Shown here one piece after another: positions 1-14,744 of a stretch of 64,000 nt of DNA (position 1 is its first letter; every line of letters begins with the position of its first letter). The DNA lies in assembly GCF_018991925.1 (NCBI RefSeq), contig NW_024753828.1, positions 5,432,339-5,496,338 on the forward strand, read 5' to 3'. The position numbers and the translations under genes are program-made. The stretch comes from Homarus americanus (taxonomy: Eukaryota > Arthropoda > Malacostraca > Decapoda > Nephropidae). The notes under the pieces are model-generated. The model ran no database searches and was not told the DNA's origin. It was given only the letters and a program-made list of their open reading frames with translations.

Positions 1-1193
1 TATTATCTTGTGTTAAGAAATTTGTAATCAAACTTTTTATACATACATTAGTTGTTCAAACATATTATAACTGTTCTATTTATCTCAAAAGTTTGTCCAG
101 AATCTAAATCCAGATTTCTAAAACAAAGACCCAATAGTGTGTTGTTATCAGAAAGTTAAGTGCACCTCAATAAAAGAGACTTAGTTACCAGTGTTAATGA
201 TGATCAATGCCCACAAGATTGAAGCATAATTAAGGTAAATAAGTTTCCAGTACAGTATCATATGAATGTTCATTAAATTGTATGAACTGTGAGGATTGTC
301 AATGAATGACAAATGGGATTTTAATATGCACAGCTTTCAAGACTTGAAATAGTACAAGAAGCCGACAAAGTTTAAATTTAGATATAATTCTGTCTTTTTG
401 TAATCAGTTGTGTAAAGCATTGCTTTAAATGAGGTTACCCGGTATGTTAAGAATTATGCTCACAGTTTAAAATAGGATTTAAAAATTAATTTCTTTTGTT
501 TTCACTTAATCTACTAACTATTTGGTGGATGGAAGATTTAATGTATAACAATACAGTATATACAATACAGTGTACAGCATATATAAAATGAATAATTTCC
601 CACTGCCATGGTTGAGATTATAAGTAATTATTATGTAGGTAGAGACTGTGTTTTTTCTTTTATGTGCCCTAAATACAAAGACAGTAGAAACAAGACCTAA
701 GCTTGGTCTATTTTTGCATCTCCCAGGCTAAGGATTTTTGAAAAATTTGTAGAAAAAATGACCTTCTATATCTACAGTAATTGAGCATTATGTTAGAAGT
801 CATATAACATAAAGTAAATCATGGTCAGCAGCTAGTTTGTTTCCCGAGCATTAGGATAGTTAACACCACAACATCTTGCTGACGGGCTGTTTATATACTC
901 GAGCTGTACATGTACTTATCATATCTCTTTATATCACTGCTTTACATTATAATTATAGTATGTTTATTTATTTGCATGTTGCCGCACAATTGGGGCAGTG
1001 TTACACGCGCACCTAAATTGGTAATTTTTCTAACCAGCAACTATATCTGGCAATACATAGATAAAGAAATTCCAGCTAGTGTTCCTGTTTTCTTTCGACT
1101 CCGACATGTCTGTCTTCACTTGCCTAAAATCAGTCACTCGAGTTTAAAGGAGAGCTACTAATATATTAAACAGAATTATTTTTATGTACTGTA
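1..1193. other. AT-rich sequence without recognised gene
   Basis: Only short chance open frames are present (the longest about 83 codons at 910-1161, hydrophobic and low-complexity). I see no domain or repeat that I can name. Confidence 0.5.
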
Positions 1194-1195
1194 TA

Positions 1196-1962
1196 CAGTT
1201 GAGTCTCGATAATTCGCAGGTTAGGTATCAAAAGACATTGTGAATCATCAACTCACGAGTTAAGTGATTTAAATGGAAATACAGTAATTAGTTTGGTTTC
1301 AGAGGCCAAGAAATACGGTAACCATAAACTGTTCCAAAACTGCTTTAATTAACAATAAACATAAAAAAAATACAGTAGCATTTAGATAGTGTTCGTTACA
1401 CCAACATGGAAACAGGCAATCTGGCTGTGACCACACTATGTCAACAAAGAACCAGGAATTTAATTCCACAAAAAATTCATCTGTAGTTGAGTTTGGGGTT
1501 TTTGTTTTGTGAAAATTTATTACTTTACAATAATGTTTTATTAACTCGGTACTAAATGATATAGGAATTACTGAATGGTGAAATTGTATAATGTATTAAT
1601 GAGGTTGGAGGTGTGCGGGGGAGAGAGACGCTCAGTCCACCACCCTTCCTCCCACAAACAATTCACTTACTACAATACAGTACTTTTAATTTTTCTTAGT
1701 TTACATTATATTTTGTTTATATCTAAGTCACACTGGAGTATTGAAGTGATATTCATATTATATTTTATTTCCAAGGCAAATTAGAGCAATTAAATTATAT
1801 TTCCACCAATTTTATGGTTTCTTGTGTAAACAAACACTGCGGCAGAGGGCGTTCAGCTGCGAATTATGAATATTTGACTGAAATTTAAAATAGGTAGTAA
1901 TAGAGGTACCCATGAATTTAAGAACGTGAATTTGTATTTTATGAATTATCGGAACTCCACTG
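1196..1962. mobile_element. TA-flanked miniature transposon (pogo/Tigger-like MITE)
   Basis: The left end CAGTTGAGTCTCGATAATTC and the right end, read in reverse complement as CAGTGGAGTTCCGATAATTC, form imperfect terminal inverted repeats. A TA lies outside each end (1194-1195, 1963-1964), the target duplication of Tc1/mariner-pogo elements. No transposase coding remains in the 767 bp. Confidence 0.65.
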
Positions 1963-2263
1963 TATATTCTTATGAAAAAATCTAATAGTACCACAATATA
2001 TAAAATGCATATACAGTACTGTAATGAGTTATGAATGCATATTATTGTGTACATTACTAGTCTTGATTTGACAGTAATGTTTACATTTTGCTTGTAGCTA
2101 CACACTCGTATTCATCCTTCTAGCCCAAAATAGGGTCAATGAAATCCATATTGAATGTTTATGTGATGCTATAATTTGACTTGTCGTGCACCACCATTTT
2201 GAGCGTAGCGAGCCAGAATTGTAGTGCCAAATTAGCTTGCTGGTTTGAAAAAGTACTAGTTTA

Positions 2264-4125
2264 GGTTGTTACAACCCTTGGCCTCCTAGGTTGTAACAAT
2301 TCACAAATTCAACTTCTCTTTGTATTGTAGGGGTATCGAGATATTAATGTTGTCTAGCACTCAGGATGGAAGGAAACTCTAATGTGGTTTTCTTATATAA
2401 TATAAGTTATATGATAGACAGTCTGGTGCTGGAGGTGCCGTGTGGTGAGGAGCTGCTCAGTAGAGACGTTCGGTGAGTAGCGTGTTGAAGGAGGTAGATG
2501 TGCAGGAGCTTCGTTAGAGAAGATGTTGCCTGTTGCTGGCCTCCTGGTTGAATGAATGCTGACAGCGTGGAGCTTGCTGGAGGAGGTGTTGCTTGTTCAG
2601 GAAGATGGGCAGAATGAGAGCTGGTTGGTGAGGAATCTCGGAGAAGGACAGCTGGTGGGTCGCCATGCTCGCTGGCGGGAGCGAGGACCGCCAGGCAGGC
2701 GGAGGAGAGGCTTGGGCAGCCAGGCAGCGGAGGAGGTGTTGCTTGTTCAAGAATGGTCAGAATAAATCTCAATGGAGAGACAGAGCTTATATACCCAGCA
2801 GCCACTATGAGTCATGTTGGGAAAACCCGAGAAGTCGCCGGTTCCTGGTTCCGTTGCTAAGATACGGTAACATCTGGTTGGTTGCTAGGGAAGGCGGTAG
2901 CAGGTGGTGGCTGTGGCTACGCAGTTGTAGGGGAGATGTCCACTACAGTATTATAGGTCCAAGGAATAGATCCCACCAAATTCATCACCTCATTACTATG
3001 GGGTATATTGAAATTCATGAAGTAGATTTAATTACATAATATATTAACAAACAAATATATCAGTTATGTACAAAAATAGACAAATACAAACTAAATCTGA
3101 TCAAATAAGTGACTCAACCGAGTGACAAAATACTGAACATAAAAGTAAAGGCTAAACACTTATTTAGTTTAGCAACTACCATGAACAACGTGGTTACCCA
3201 CCACACGAAACCTCATAAATAAGTAAGTTATTTTCCGTGGAATTCTAAAGTCTGATTAACAACAATTTCACATATAATACTTGGTGTTCTAAAAGTCGAG
3301 CAAGGTTTACACATTATACCACTAGAAATATACTGTACAATAAGAAAGGAGATACCTAACTTATGTCTGCCAGCCCAATACTGGCGTCAACCGGCTTGGG
3401 AGTTAAACAAAGCGAACAGAGGTGGGCGGAAATGACGTCACAAACAAAAGACGTTCACGTTGCGAATCCACAACCAACCATTGATCTCTCACTCGTAACA
3501 TTATCCATCACTGAGGTTTATGAAGTCCGTAGATCTCTGGCAATACTTATGGCATTAATCACCTGCTGCGTTATGTTAGGTACAATTTCACCACTGCTGT
3601 AGGTCCACAATCTCACTGAAGGCTGATGCTGACAGAGGGCATAACACACACTGTCTGTGACTGTGGCTACTAATTCATGCTGCCTTTCACGCTCTCTTTC
3701 CCTTTCTTCTCTTTCCTTCAAAGTCAACTCATGTACCATTTTTAGCTTTCTTATCTCTGCAGCTTCCCTGGGGTCAAATGAACGCAAAGTCAGTGCCCCC
3801 TTCGGTAGCACCTTCATTCACAAGTTCAATTAGAACTGCATTTTGAATCTCGGACTTCCTTTGACTATGATGATACTCAATTTCGTATGTATCAGCAAGT
3901 CTCATCCTTTCGTAGAACACGGTCTTTCAACATTTTCACGGATGGATTCTCAACAAACTCAACATCAAAAGTAGCCATGATTAATCAATAAAGAATATCT
4001 TTATCTAAATATTCCCAATAGTTAATGAGTGATAAAGGGATCTATTCCTTGGACCTATAATACAAAGAGAAGTTGAATTTGTGATTTTGTTACAACCTAA
4101 GAGGCCAAGGGTCGTAACAAGGTTC
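2264..4125 (-). mobile_element. Retroelement relic between long inverted repeats, with nested insertion
   Basis: About 65 bp at 2264-2330 (containing TTGTTACAACCCTTGGCCTC) recur inverted at about 4061-4125. The repeat continues inward at 4010-4061, but its left partner is displaced to about 2950-3000. So some 620 bp (about 2331-2949, GC-rich, with internally repeated segments) appear inserted into the left arm. On the minus strand from 3978 there is a decayed gag-like start (MATFDVEFVENPSVKML, frameshifts, then a charged Glu/Arg coiled-coil stretch at 3817-3518) of the type seen in LTR retrotransposons of crustaceans. Inverted rather than direct ends suggest a rearranged or head-to-head copy. 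The class is uncertain. Confidence 0.5.
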
Positions 4126-5735
4126 TTGTGTGGCGCCACCTTTGCAGTTACACTTGCACGGGTATCACTTATAACTGCCAGATACAAATTCTGATAAATG
4201 TTCTTTTACCATGGTGTTTGTAGGGTAACTGAGCAGCTATGCTATTTCTTAGGGTGAATTGTTACTGTTGGTTACATACAGCATCACTATATGGCTCATA
4301 GCTGCTCCAAGATACTGTACAGTATTTGAAACAAAAAGGTATAAGTCACTATGTACATGTTCAGAGTGTACGAGGTACAGTACTGAAAAGACTGAATGCC
4401 ATACTGCCTGTGGTATTTACTTAGCATTTGGAGTTGATGTATTTTGTGCTCTTTGCTAGTGTCTCAAGATTGTAATATAGTGATTGATTTAGTCTAATTT
4501 ATTTCCTGGTCAATTACAGTGCAGTAAATAGAATTGCATAATATAGTGCTTGAGTCAAGTAGGTACAGTTGAGTGGTGGACCAAATGTATAAAATATGTA
4601 AGGAAGTTATCCTTTATTTTTTTTTTTAGTACAATAATAATTACCATTTAAGGTACAGTTTTCCTCAATACTCTTAGGTGCAGGTTGTACAGTGCATGTA
4701 TTGTATATGTTTGGTCAAAAAATGTATGGGTTTTACATGCACACACATTATTAATGATTTATGTGATTTTTATTATAAACTTAAATACTGTATCGTGAAA
4801 TGTGGCATTTATTTATCATGATAAGATATAATTTATGGTCAAAATGAGTATCTTTGAGTCTTAAATATGATGCGGTCTCCGTGTGATTGTGATTTACAGT
4901 ACAGAGTTGTGACAAGTATTTTAGTTGTGATCCAGATTAGCAGAAATTTGTTTGTGAAGTACCATACTTATATTTTAAGTTTTCCATTGTGTTCAATGCA
5001 ATTTTAATAAATTTTTAATAAAATAATTTTTATGAATTAATCCTCTACATAATTTTTGTACCATTGTTGAATCAGTTTTGAACACTTTCCAAGCTTTCAT
5101 TTGAGAGGTTAAGCTATTTTAAATTTGTATTTATTATTTTTACTTTTTTTTATGAATTTCCCAATTTGGAATTTTCGGGTAAAATTACCGGGTATGAGCT
5201 TGCCAATACTTGGGCCTCTCATAACATTATAGCTAGACTACATAATATAATATTTTTACTAAACTTTCTATTGTGTTGAGGAATCTTCCGAGATCTTATT
5301 TTTAAAACATCTTTCGAGACAGATGTTACTGAAACAGTCAGGATTAAGAGACTTTCTGGTTAGTTGAAGTCTTGATCCCCCAATAAATCCAACAATGCAT
5401 AGTATTACCTAATATACTGTACAGTACCTTAAAATGTCACCAATTTAAAGAAAATAGAAGTTAACCATAATTACTACCTAACCTTAAGACAAAATTACCA
5501 TAAGTAGCACCATTACTAAAGGTATCATCACTCTGCATGTCATCTACCTGTGAGTTTGTTGAAAAGAATGAAGGTTAGTGAACCGTACCTACTGTGTCCG
5601 AAGCCCTTAAAATAGAGGACTGTACTGTAGTAATAAAACCTTAAATCATTTACTGATATTAACTTGACCATAATTGTTTATGCTTTTTTCATAACAAAAA
5701 GTGTATTTGCATGTAGATTTAGGAGGGTAAATATA
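4126..5735. other. Intergenic sequence without recognised features
   Basis: AT-rich, with many TACTGTAC/GTACAGTA words. No long open frame and no recognisable repeat end. Confidence 0.4.
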
Positions 5736-6296
5736 CAGTACGTTCCCATTATTGAGGTCTAGGAAGCAAAAAGACAGTTACTATCATTCTAATATCCTTA
5801 TTTTGTGCACAGTAATTGGAATATGGAGGCATTAGAAAGAGTTGTTGACTTCCACATACAGTACATTAGATAATACTTTATCAAGCCACTGTGAAAACTT
5901 TTCAAATTCAGATACTGTATATGAAAAAAAAATCTTGAAAGTGTGTGTGGCAACAATGGTGTGCTTTATGGTAACTTAATGATTTTCAGATATCATAGCA
6001 GGTTATGATTAACACTTTTGAGTCAATGTATACATATTAGTAAATTATGATACCACATTTTTACATCTAACAATATCCAGTATCGCAAATAGCAACTCCA
6101 CTTCGGCACATGGGATCAAGTCCATGAGTCAGTCGGGCTCAGCGGCCACAGTTAACGGCAGCCACTTGCGCTAGTCAACGCTTGAGGGAGATGAGAGGAA
6201 TTTTTACCTTATTATTATTACAGTATTTCATTTCATTTTGGTGCTAGTTGCTTGAGGCTGCCAGTTACCCAAACTTGGATAACTGGGGTTCTACTG
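5736..6296. mobile_element. Possible TA-flanked MITE
   Basis: The left end CAGTACGTTCCCATTATTGA and the reverse complement of the right end, CAGTAGAACCCCAGTTATCC, are weakly similar. TA lies on both sides. The interior near the right end is GC-rich. Similarity is partial, so this is tentative. Confidence 0.3.
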
Positions 6297-9200
6297 TACT
6301 AACAAAATAAAGAAAAATAAATATTTTAGTATTTAGTGTGTTTACTTTATACTGTGGGTCACGAGCCTGCCTGACAACCTAGTTTTGGGACGTGATGAAA
6401 AACGTTTAAGAACCACTGCTCTATGACCTGGGTTAGTCTTAGACCAAGTCTAGAAATACCTGCCCAAGAATGAAATGCCCAACTTTCAGCATACAATACC
6501 AACTTCTCAACTTCGAAGACTCATTATGGCTCGCCCCACTTTCTTTGGGCAGTCAGATTAAAAAATCATGTACTGTACATGTACAGTATATAAATCACAG
6601 AGCATTTTAATAAAAATTGCTATACTGTATATAATTAAAGTGACTCAAATTGGGCTTCACAGCGAGAATACATGGTCTCAGAGGTACTTCTTTGATAGCC
6701 TTCTTAAGAGGTATGTATATCAATTCCATCCTACAGAGGAGCATGATCACCAGATAAGACTTTGATAGGCAGATATTTTGACGTGTAGATGTCAAACACG
6801 AGACTGTGGCCCGGGGAAGATGTGACATTATTATTTTTATTTTACTGTATTTAACTTTCTTCCCTGGTGGGGTACAGAAAAATTGTCCACAACTTGAAAT
6901 TCTTTAACTTTAAATTTATTTTCCCATAAACTTCTATTATTTAATTGAAGATGTGTTCCTAAAGACAAAAATATTCCCCTAAACAGATTAAAATAACACC
7001 TAAGATTTTTTTTAAGATATACTTACTGTACCGGTACACATTTAATTGAAAAACAATATTCCTTATAAACCATAGGTACAGTACTCCCTCCCTCAACCAT
7101 CTCCCTCCCTCCCTGTAGTCCTCACCACAGGGTTCTGTTCCTGAAAACACTTATGATGTAAGAAATTCCATGTAGATTTTACCATAAGAAACATGTGTTA
7201 AGGAATACATACAGTACTTGAGCTGATTTTTTGGAGCATTATTTATGGCATATAATTTCTTTACACACAAAGCATATAGACATCATTTTCACCGTGTTTT
7301 ACCCCACAATTTCCCTCAGCCATCATGCCCTGCCCACTACGGGTGATTTATGATCATAGAGAAACACACACAAAAAAAAATAATTAAAAAAATACTTATA
7401 ATTAAAATAAAAAGTTGCCAGCTCTTTTAAAATGGTTATTATAATCATAAGAACATCTGTGGAAACAATGAACAAAATCAAACAGCTCCTCCTGGTGGTA
7501 GCAATTTCCTCAAATTAATTATTTCCCTCTATCTCCCTCGATAAGAATCAATAAATAGTTCTGTGCTTGGCAACTTCTAAATATTAACCATCATACAATA
7601 TACTGTATACCTCAAAACATTTATTAGATAAAAATTATTGAACTGTAGTAAAAATTGTACTTGCAGGAGTGTGAGGATGGTGAGTGGCAGTCCTCTTGTA
7701 CAGTACCATCCCTTTCAGGCAACATGGCTATAACACTTTTAATAGTTCCAGAACCTCAAACTCGATCTCAGAAAACTGAAGATTCTTGAAAAACCACATT
7801 TTCTTCCCCGAGTTGTTAAGTATTCTTCCTTGGCTACCTGTACAAGCTTTACTAACACACACACACAGTTAATTGGGTTTGTTTACATCAGTAACTTCTA
7901 GTGGGTCATATGACATCTGCCACAAGTACTGTAATGAGCATAAATAATTATTCTCAATAAACAGCTCTATACAGTACCTTTAATAACTTTATTTATTTGT
8001 ACTAAAAATATTATTAATGCTTTCACATAGCTTTTGAATTGGTATTGGTCAAATTAAACCAAAGCTTTGAGGTAACATGCCTGATGCTACTGGTTGTTCC
8101 ATGTGACAAGTAGTATTTGGCATAAGTTAGTTACCTGATTCATTGGTTTAATTTTTACCAATACTAATTTCAAAAGCTGTGTATGCATATAACAAAGTTT
8201 TCTTTAATTTATTATTTAAGTAGTAAAGCAAAAATTCAACGGAGTGTGTAAAAGTGTGTGGAAGCAAAATATGAGTACAGTACTGTACAAGTACTCTAGT
8301 CTCCTGAGGTAACATGGATGACCCAGGAAACAAAAATACTCTATTCTCAAAAGCAAATTTGGTCATGGTCCCAATGGTCATGGATTTGAGGGCCTATACC
8401 TTTACTGAATTTCTTTTTAGTTTGTATGTAGGTTAAGTATCATTATATACAGTATCTTGTATTTTTTGTTTATTTTGAAAAAAATTTAAAGTTAAGACAT
8501 ACATTTTCCCCTTTTCTTTGTAATTCCAGAAGACTTCCTATGAGCATAAATTTTTCTTCCATATCTCAAAACTTGTTCCATACTTTTCAGATTCCATTGA
8601 GGCAAATTTCCATAACTCAAACCTCCATACTTGAGAGATGCCTGTATATATAAAATGAGTCACTTATAAAGGACATTAGTTGGTTAATGAAGGATTGATC
8701 CAGGAATCTTATTTTACTACCGAGATAACAGTGAATGACTGAAATTCTTCTTCCTCCCAAAGATTTTTTAAAAATGGAATCAATTGTTTCTGGCAGACTC
8801 TCTTATTGGATTTGGTTGTCTGGAAGCAATACTACAGCCATTTTTTTTAGACCTAGATGCTGTTTCATGAAGGGGTTTCTGGGCTTCAACCCCATAAATT
8901 TAGCTGATTGCAAAAGCAGTCACTCATTCCAGTAGTTGTAGGAAATGGGAATTCTGGGTCAATCTTTCAATTTTGTACAGTATTCAATCACCAGGTGCAC
9001 CATCAACATAGATTTGATTACAAATATAAAGGCCCAACTCTTCATTGTATACTGTATTAGATTCTGATACGTATACAATACTTTAATACATCTTAATTTA
9101 GTTGCAAAAATCCAACAACTGACACGTGCATTAAAACTTATAAAACTTACTGAGAGTTTCTAGAAATTACTAACGTACAGTACTTCAAAAGTGACATTAG

Positions 9201-12200
9201 TTTGGGATATAATCTACATCTCGGCTTCTAGCTACAGCCAACTTACATATTCAAATGATACGTGGCAGCCTCCTCAAAACAAGAATCTGTATTTAACTGC
9301 AAGACAAATGTTCACATTCATCTATACAGTACCGTACAATATCAGGATATCTTGTGCAAATGAATTCTCTTTCAAAATACTTTTTTTTTTCACAACACTT
9401 TCATTCTTAGGCAGTGAATGCAATACCATTTCCATGCCCTACAAAGGTAAAGTAAAATGAGTGGTCATATGTGATCACTAATCACATATAACTCTTCATC
9501 TTCCTGCAGTGAAAGAAATCTGTACAGTATGTCCTATAGTTAGAGATTTGCAACTCAGGGGCAGTATGTTATCTCACCAGTATCTATTTCCCAATAAAAT
9601 GTCACCTCTCGCCAGAGCTTGTATCTGATACACTGAAGTTCCAAGCCAATAATTTTTTAAGTCCAATGCCAATAAACTTGTGAGTCCAAGACATCTTTCA
9701 AGTCCAAGGTTAATAATTTCTGAAGTCTTAGGCAAGTAATGTTTGACATTCTCACTTAAATCAAAGTGAAGAAAATAATGATTCATCATCGTGGCATAAA
9801 GAGCCGAGGTCAACAATTATGAGAAATTTTACTACTTGCCCTACAATGATGTGAGGAATTACTTATGTCAATGAAGTCAATATCTAAATTTTAAGGATAA
9901 GCTTTTGCATCATTGGCCATTCTCAGTCCAATGCATGTGCAGCCCTGAGTTAAATCTATAAAAATCAAATCATTTGTAAAGACAATAACATACAAAGTAT
10001 TAAAATCATAATGCCATTTGACTTCTGTTGGTAAGGAATAACAAGGGTCTGTTAGATTGTGTAGTCCTTACAATTCTTTAAATTGTTAAGGTTCTTAATA
10101 TTGATATTTACCATGTGTCTCATACTAAACAGCAGTGTGACGATGTCATTCTAACAAGTGTCGAAGAACAAGAACTGTTAATTTTCTTTCATGTTGTAGT
10201 TTGGTCATAAATCTGCTCCTGTATTCATGTTTCTCCATACTTCACATTCTCACCAGTGGCAACACACTCAAGTACTGCAGTGGTTTCTTGTGTTTTTACC
10301 TTATTAATAAATTCTCATTATTATTTTGGTAATGGATTAAGTTAAACTGTTGTGTGCCACTTTCAGCAATCAGATCAACATGACAAAAGGTGATCCTCTC
10401 TGTCACTACACAACAATAATCTCTGACATGTTACAGGGAACTATTTATGGCCAACTCACCCTTTCCAATATCTAGGAAGAATACTACATAAACACCCAAC
10501 TAATAAAAACTTACTAATGTACTAAACAAGATTGGCACACAAATATCTTAAAAGCAAGTTACACTCACATCTTCTAAAGTGTAAAACATCTGATGTGTCC
10601 TCTTCTGCTAGCTCCAGGTTTACACTGTTACACTTAAAGTATTAATAAGGTCAAATGATATGGTCATGTGTGCAATGGCTTCTTTTTGTGGTCATACTTT
10701 TGATTTGATCATTCCCATGTTAATCATTGTCTTTCGGATGAATGAATTGAAGCTGCTATGACTGATTTTGGTTAACTGTTCTAGATACCAATTGATGTTG
10801 AATTAAAGAGAGGTGTTGAAATAATATACTCGGTAAAATTAACCATAAGTATTGATTTATTTTGGTAATAATAACTACTGGATGAATCATGAAAACAATA
10901 ATCAGTGTTGCACGGACCTCATCGATACCCCAGATCCTGACATAAACGTAGGAAATTCAACATATACTTTAGAAAAATCACAACCCTAATATTTGATGGA
11001 TGTACCTGAGTGTAGTCATGCCATCACAACTAGTGGTCAGAGCAGTGCTGGGTTACTCAGGATACCATCAACCACCAACTTTATAAAAAGGGGCCGCCCC
11101 AACACATCTGTGTCGGTGACGAGATAAATTATTACAACCAGTACAGACAGGAACACTATACATGTTGAAGTACAAGATATACTCTAGTTAAAACACTAAA
11201 AACAAGAGAAATAGCATAATATGAGTCGAAAAAATGAGTCAATGTGATCAACCTCCAAGGGGTGAACAGCCAAATCCAAATATGAGTTATTGTACTTCAG
11301 TTCTTTTTATCTTCATAAAAATCAAACAACGTGAATTAAAAGACAAGAGAATAAGAACTATTTAATTAAAAGGCTGTTGAAATACTCTGAAAAATCTATC
11401 TGAGGAGAAGTCAGTAGAGTGATGATGATATTAACAAGAAGGCAGGTAGGACGGACAGTGGCTAAAATATGGCTACTCTTTTGAGGGCAAACAAGTTTAA
11501 GGGATCTTATCAGGTTCAAAATTAGCATGGTACTATTTTATTAGCCTGTGGTTGTTGGCGTGAAAGAAAGACTTTCATAGTGTTTCTATGGGCCTAAAAA
11601 TCAGTGTACGTACTGTAGTGCCAACTTAAACACTTACAAAATTTTAGGTGTTTTGGAGAAGCAAATTTCCCCTGAGTTACCTGATTTTTTTATCCATGGT
11701 ACACACTTAAGTTTTTCTTACACATACACACACGAGAGATCCCTAGAACATGACCATGCCAAGTGTGAACCTCTGATATGACCCCTTAATATGAGAATAA
11801 ATTATCTCTTGTAACTTGGAGTTGACTTCCTCACATTACTAACAACTGGGACTGGTCCTCAACCATCACTCATCCCCTCAACCACAAAACTCATTACTCA
11901 GGTCTTACAATTCTCATGTTTATGGAAGGCCACTGATTTTCAGTGTCTATAACAGGTTCTGTCTAAAACCATTGTCAAACCCCTAAACCCCAAATCAAAG
12001 TGATTTTTTAATGCAAATAAGATTATAGTCCCAAACAATGTAAATATAGTAAAGTACAATATCAGAAAAAAACCCATTACCTCTCAATATGACATTTAAA
12101 CATTTCCAAGGGGCATTTGTGGGTCTGGTAGTGATTGTCAAACAATATATGTACCTGTATTCTGAATCCAGAAAGTCATTGGCCTTATGTTTATGCTCAT

Positions 12201-14719
12201 TGCATAGTTAAAATATAGATAAATTATGGAATAAGTATATATACCAAAATATGCTACATTTGATAATGAAGTGTCTTGTCAATAAAGTTCAAAACAATGG
12301 AGAAGTATCAATACCTTACCTATATCTCAATTTTCTCCAAGCTCTACTTTTTTCTTTATTCATCTCACAAACCAATTAGTGTATTTACAAAAAAATTAAG
12401 AGTTAACATTGTTCCACTGCAAAATTGGAAAGTATCACACTTTTCATAAACTATCCAATGACAAGGCAGCAAAAAGCCTCTTTCCATGTTCTGCTTACAC
12501 TAAACATAATTTCATATACGAAATCCCTTCACAGAATTTTAATATCAAATTCCTTCACAGCCAAACTTAGGTGTGCAAAAAAATACTAATAAGTAATTTT
12601 CATAAATGTAAGCTGACTATTTTAATTTTCTCTACTCTTTTATCATGCAAAGCCTGAAGAATCAAAATAGAAGTGCACACTGGTTTCTTTACCAAACATT
12701 ACGCTTAAAATATCTACTTTAGGTGAGATTAAACCTGCAAGTTAAGGTGGACACTACAAGCAGTACTCTCTAGCCGGGCTACCTAGTTCATAGTTATGTA
12801 ACTGGAAAAATTTTATGTTACGTATACTGTATTACGCACAAAGTGAGACACTTTTATGTCACAATAAACTTTGGCCTCAATAAAATATGCAACATACTGT
12901 GAATCGACTTTTGCCACTAATGTTAAAGGCCTACCCACATCAACTGTGTATTCTAAACCAAGTATTAAACATTGTTGTCAACGTACGCCAGTGTACACAA
13001 TGTACCGTGACCGTTAACATACACTATTAAACATAAGGTACAGTGCCTATAACATATCATCATCAAATTTACTACAAAAAACTAAGTGCCTAGTTTGCTA
13101 TTTTTCCTACTTTGTGAAAGCAGAGTGCCAGGATGGACTTGAGTCAAACTACTTATGCACTGTTACCATATGAACTTTCTAGTATGCAAAAAGCAAGGAT
13201 CAAATAATTCTCCATCATCACAATTAGGTAACTAACTACAGTACTGTAAGCCCTACACAAGATCATTCTTATTGTATCCATCCACAGGTTACACATAGGA
13301 GTGTCACCAGACACACAGCACTAGCATTCACTATCAGCTTCCTCTGTTCAGTGACACAGAAAAAGTTGTGTCAAAAACTTGCCAAATGTTAAACATAACA
13401 TGCAAGGTCTTTCTCCAGTTGCTGCCAGTAATAATAATAAAAGATAATATGATACAATAGATTATGCAACACATTCTGTAACTAGATAAAGTATACTGTA
13501 TGTGTACACTAAAGTATATTTGCCATCAAGAGAGTTTACAGGAGAAAATTAGGAGGAATACTCAATTATATCATTAAAATTAAGAGGTCATGAATAGATA
13601 ATTCATTTGAGAAAGTCTAAATTCACCATGAGATGATGATAATCCACAGGTGATGAGGTGTTCCCAGCCATAAGTGATCACAACTTGGCAGTTCTGACGT
13701 AAACAGCTTTTCTGTTTGGCAGTGACAGGAAAGTGTGTGACAATCCACAGAAGTGTCAGTTTTCTCCCTCAGTCCAAGCAGGACTATGTTCATGTTACTA
13801 CCAAGATAAATCGACTCAGGGGGGACCTTGGATTCCTCGATAACAATTGAAGAAAAGAGTTGAATACATTTTTTTAATCATAAAAAAATTGGCATATGAT
13901 GCTACAACAATATTATGGGTCATCACCTCAAGGCTCACGTCCAAGCACCATTCTAAATGTGGGTAAACCTTAAATTATCCTAACACCACCAAGTTCCACT
14001 CATCTTTATACACAGTTTGGCAAATTTTCCTTGTCTTAATTAATTAGGCTTATGAGGAGGAGAGAGAGAGAAAATGTAAAATATTTTTTTTTTATTACGG
14101 GACACAAGTGTTTGCAACAATATTGTCTGAAAATAATACTATAGCAAGAGCCCCTCAAGAGTCGAGACAAACTGGGAGCAGTGTACTACTTTGATCGCTG
14201 AGCTCGGTGGTGGTGGTTCTCACCTGTGTGTGTGTGGCTACAACAATGGATGAACCCTCCACTGGCAATGTCATGAGGTCATTCTTCTAGTAATCACACA
14301 AGAAGTTACTTTACTTATATAATATAACCTAATCACAGTAAATTACACACCATGCCCCCAAACCCGATAAAGAAAACAATTTGCAAATGGATGATGCCTT
14401 CAAATATTCCCATCAATTAAATGTCTATGATGATGTTAGATTAAGGATCAAATTTCCCTTCTTTAATTCCTTAAATAGTGAACTGATAGTCATCCTCTTT
14501 CATATACTGTACATTAAGCAATGTAAAAAATATTAAAGTGTGACCCTTAATTATTTTTTTTAAATCCATTATCCTGCTTTCTCATGTGTTCATATTTTTT
14601 GAAAGAGTAACCCAAGAACCACAGCAAAGCAATCAAAGTTTCTTTTATAGAAATTCTTTTCATTCATTCCCACACATACAAGCACACACACAAAAACACA
14701 GACAGACAGACAGACACAG
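6297..14719. other. Long gene-free intergenic stretch
   Basis: Only open frames under about 90 codons, none with recognisable domains. Fragments resembling ends of TA-type elements occur near 7110-7150 and 8590-8645 (the reverse complement of the latter begins CAGGCATCTCTCAAGTATGG), but partner ends were not found. The remaining sequence is AT-rich and unassigned. Confidence 0.4.
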
Positions 14720-14744
14720 ACACACACACACACACACACACACA
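14720..14744. repeat. (CA)n microsatellite
   Basis: A CA run, preceded at 14698-14716 by a CAGA run. Open frames across it on both strands are artefacts of the repeat. Confidence 0.9.

Noticed and set aside
910..1161. 83-codon hydrophobic frame
   Set aside because: Low-complexity Ile/Leu/Tyr composition typical of AT-rich DNA; no homologous motif or splice partner.
2407..2805. 132-codon Pro/Ser-rich frame on the minus strand
   Set aside because: Lies in a GC-rich repeat insertion with internal duplication, has overlapping frames on both strands, and shows no splice partners or domain.
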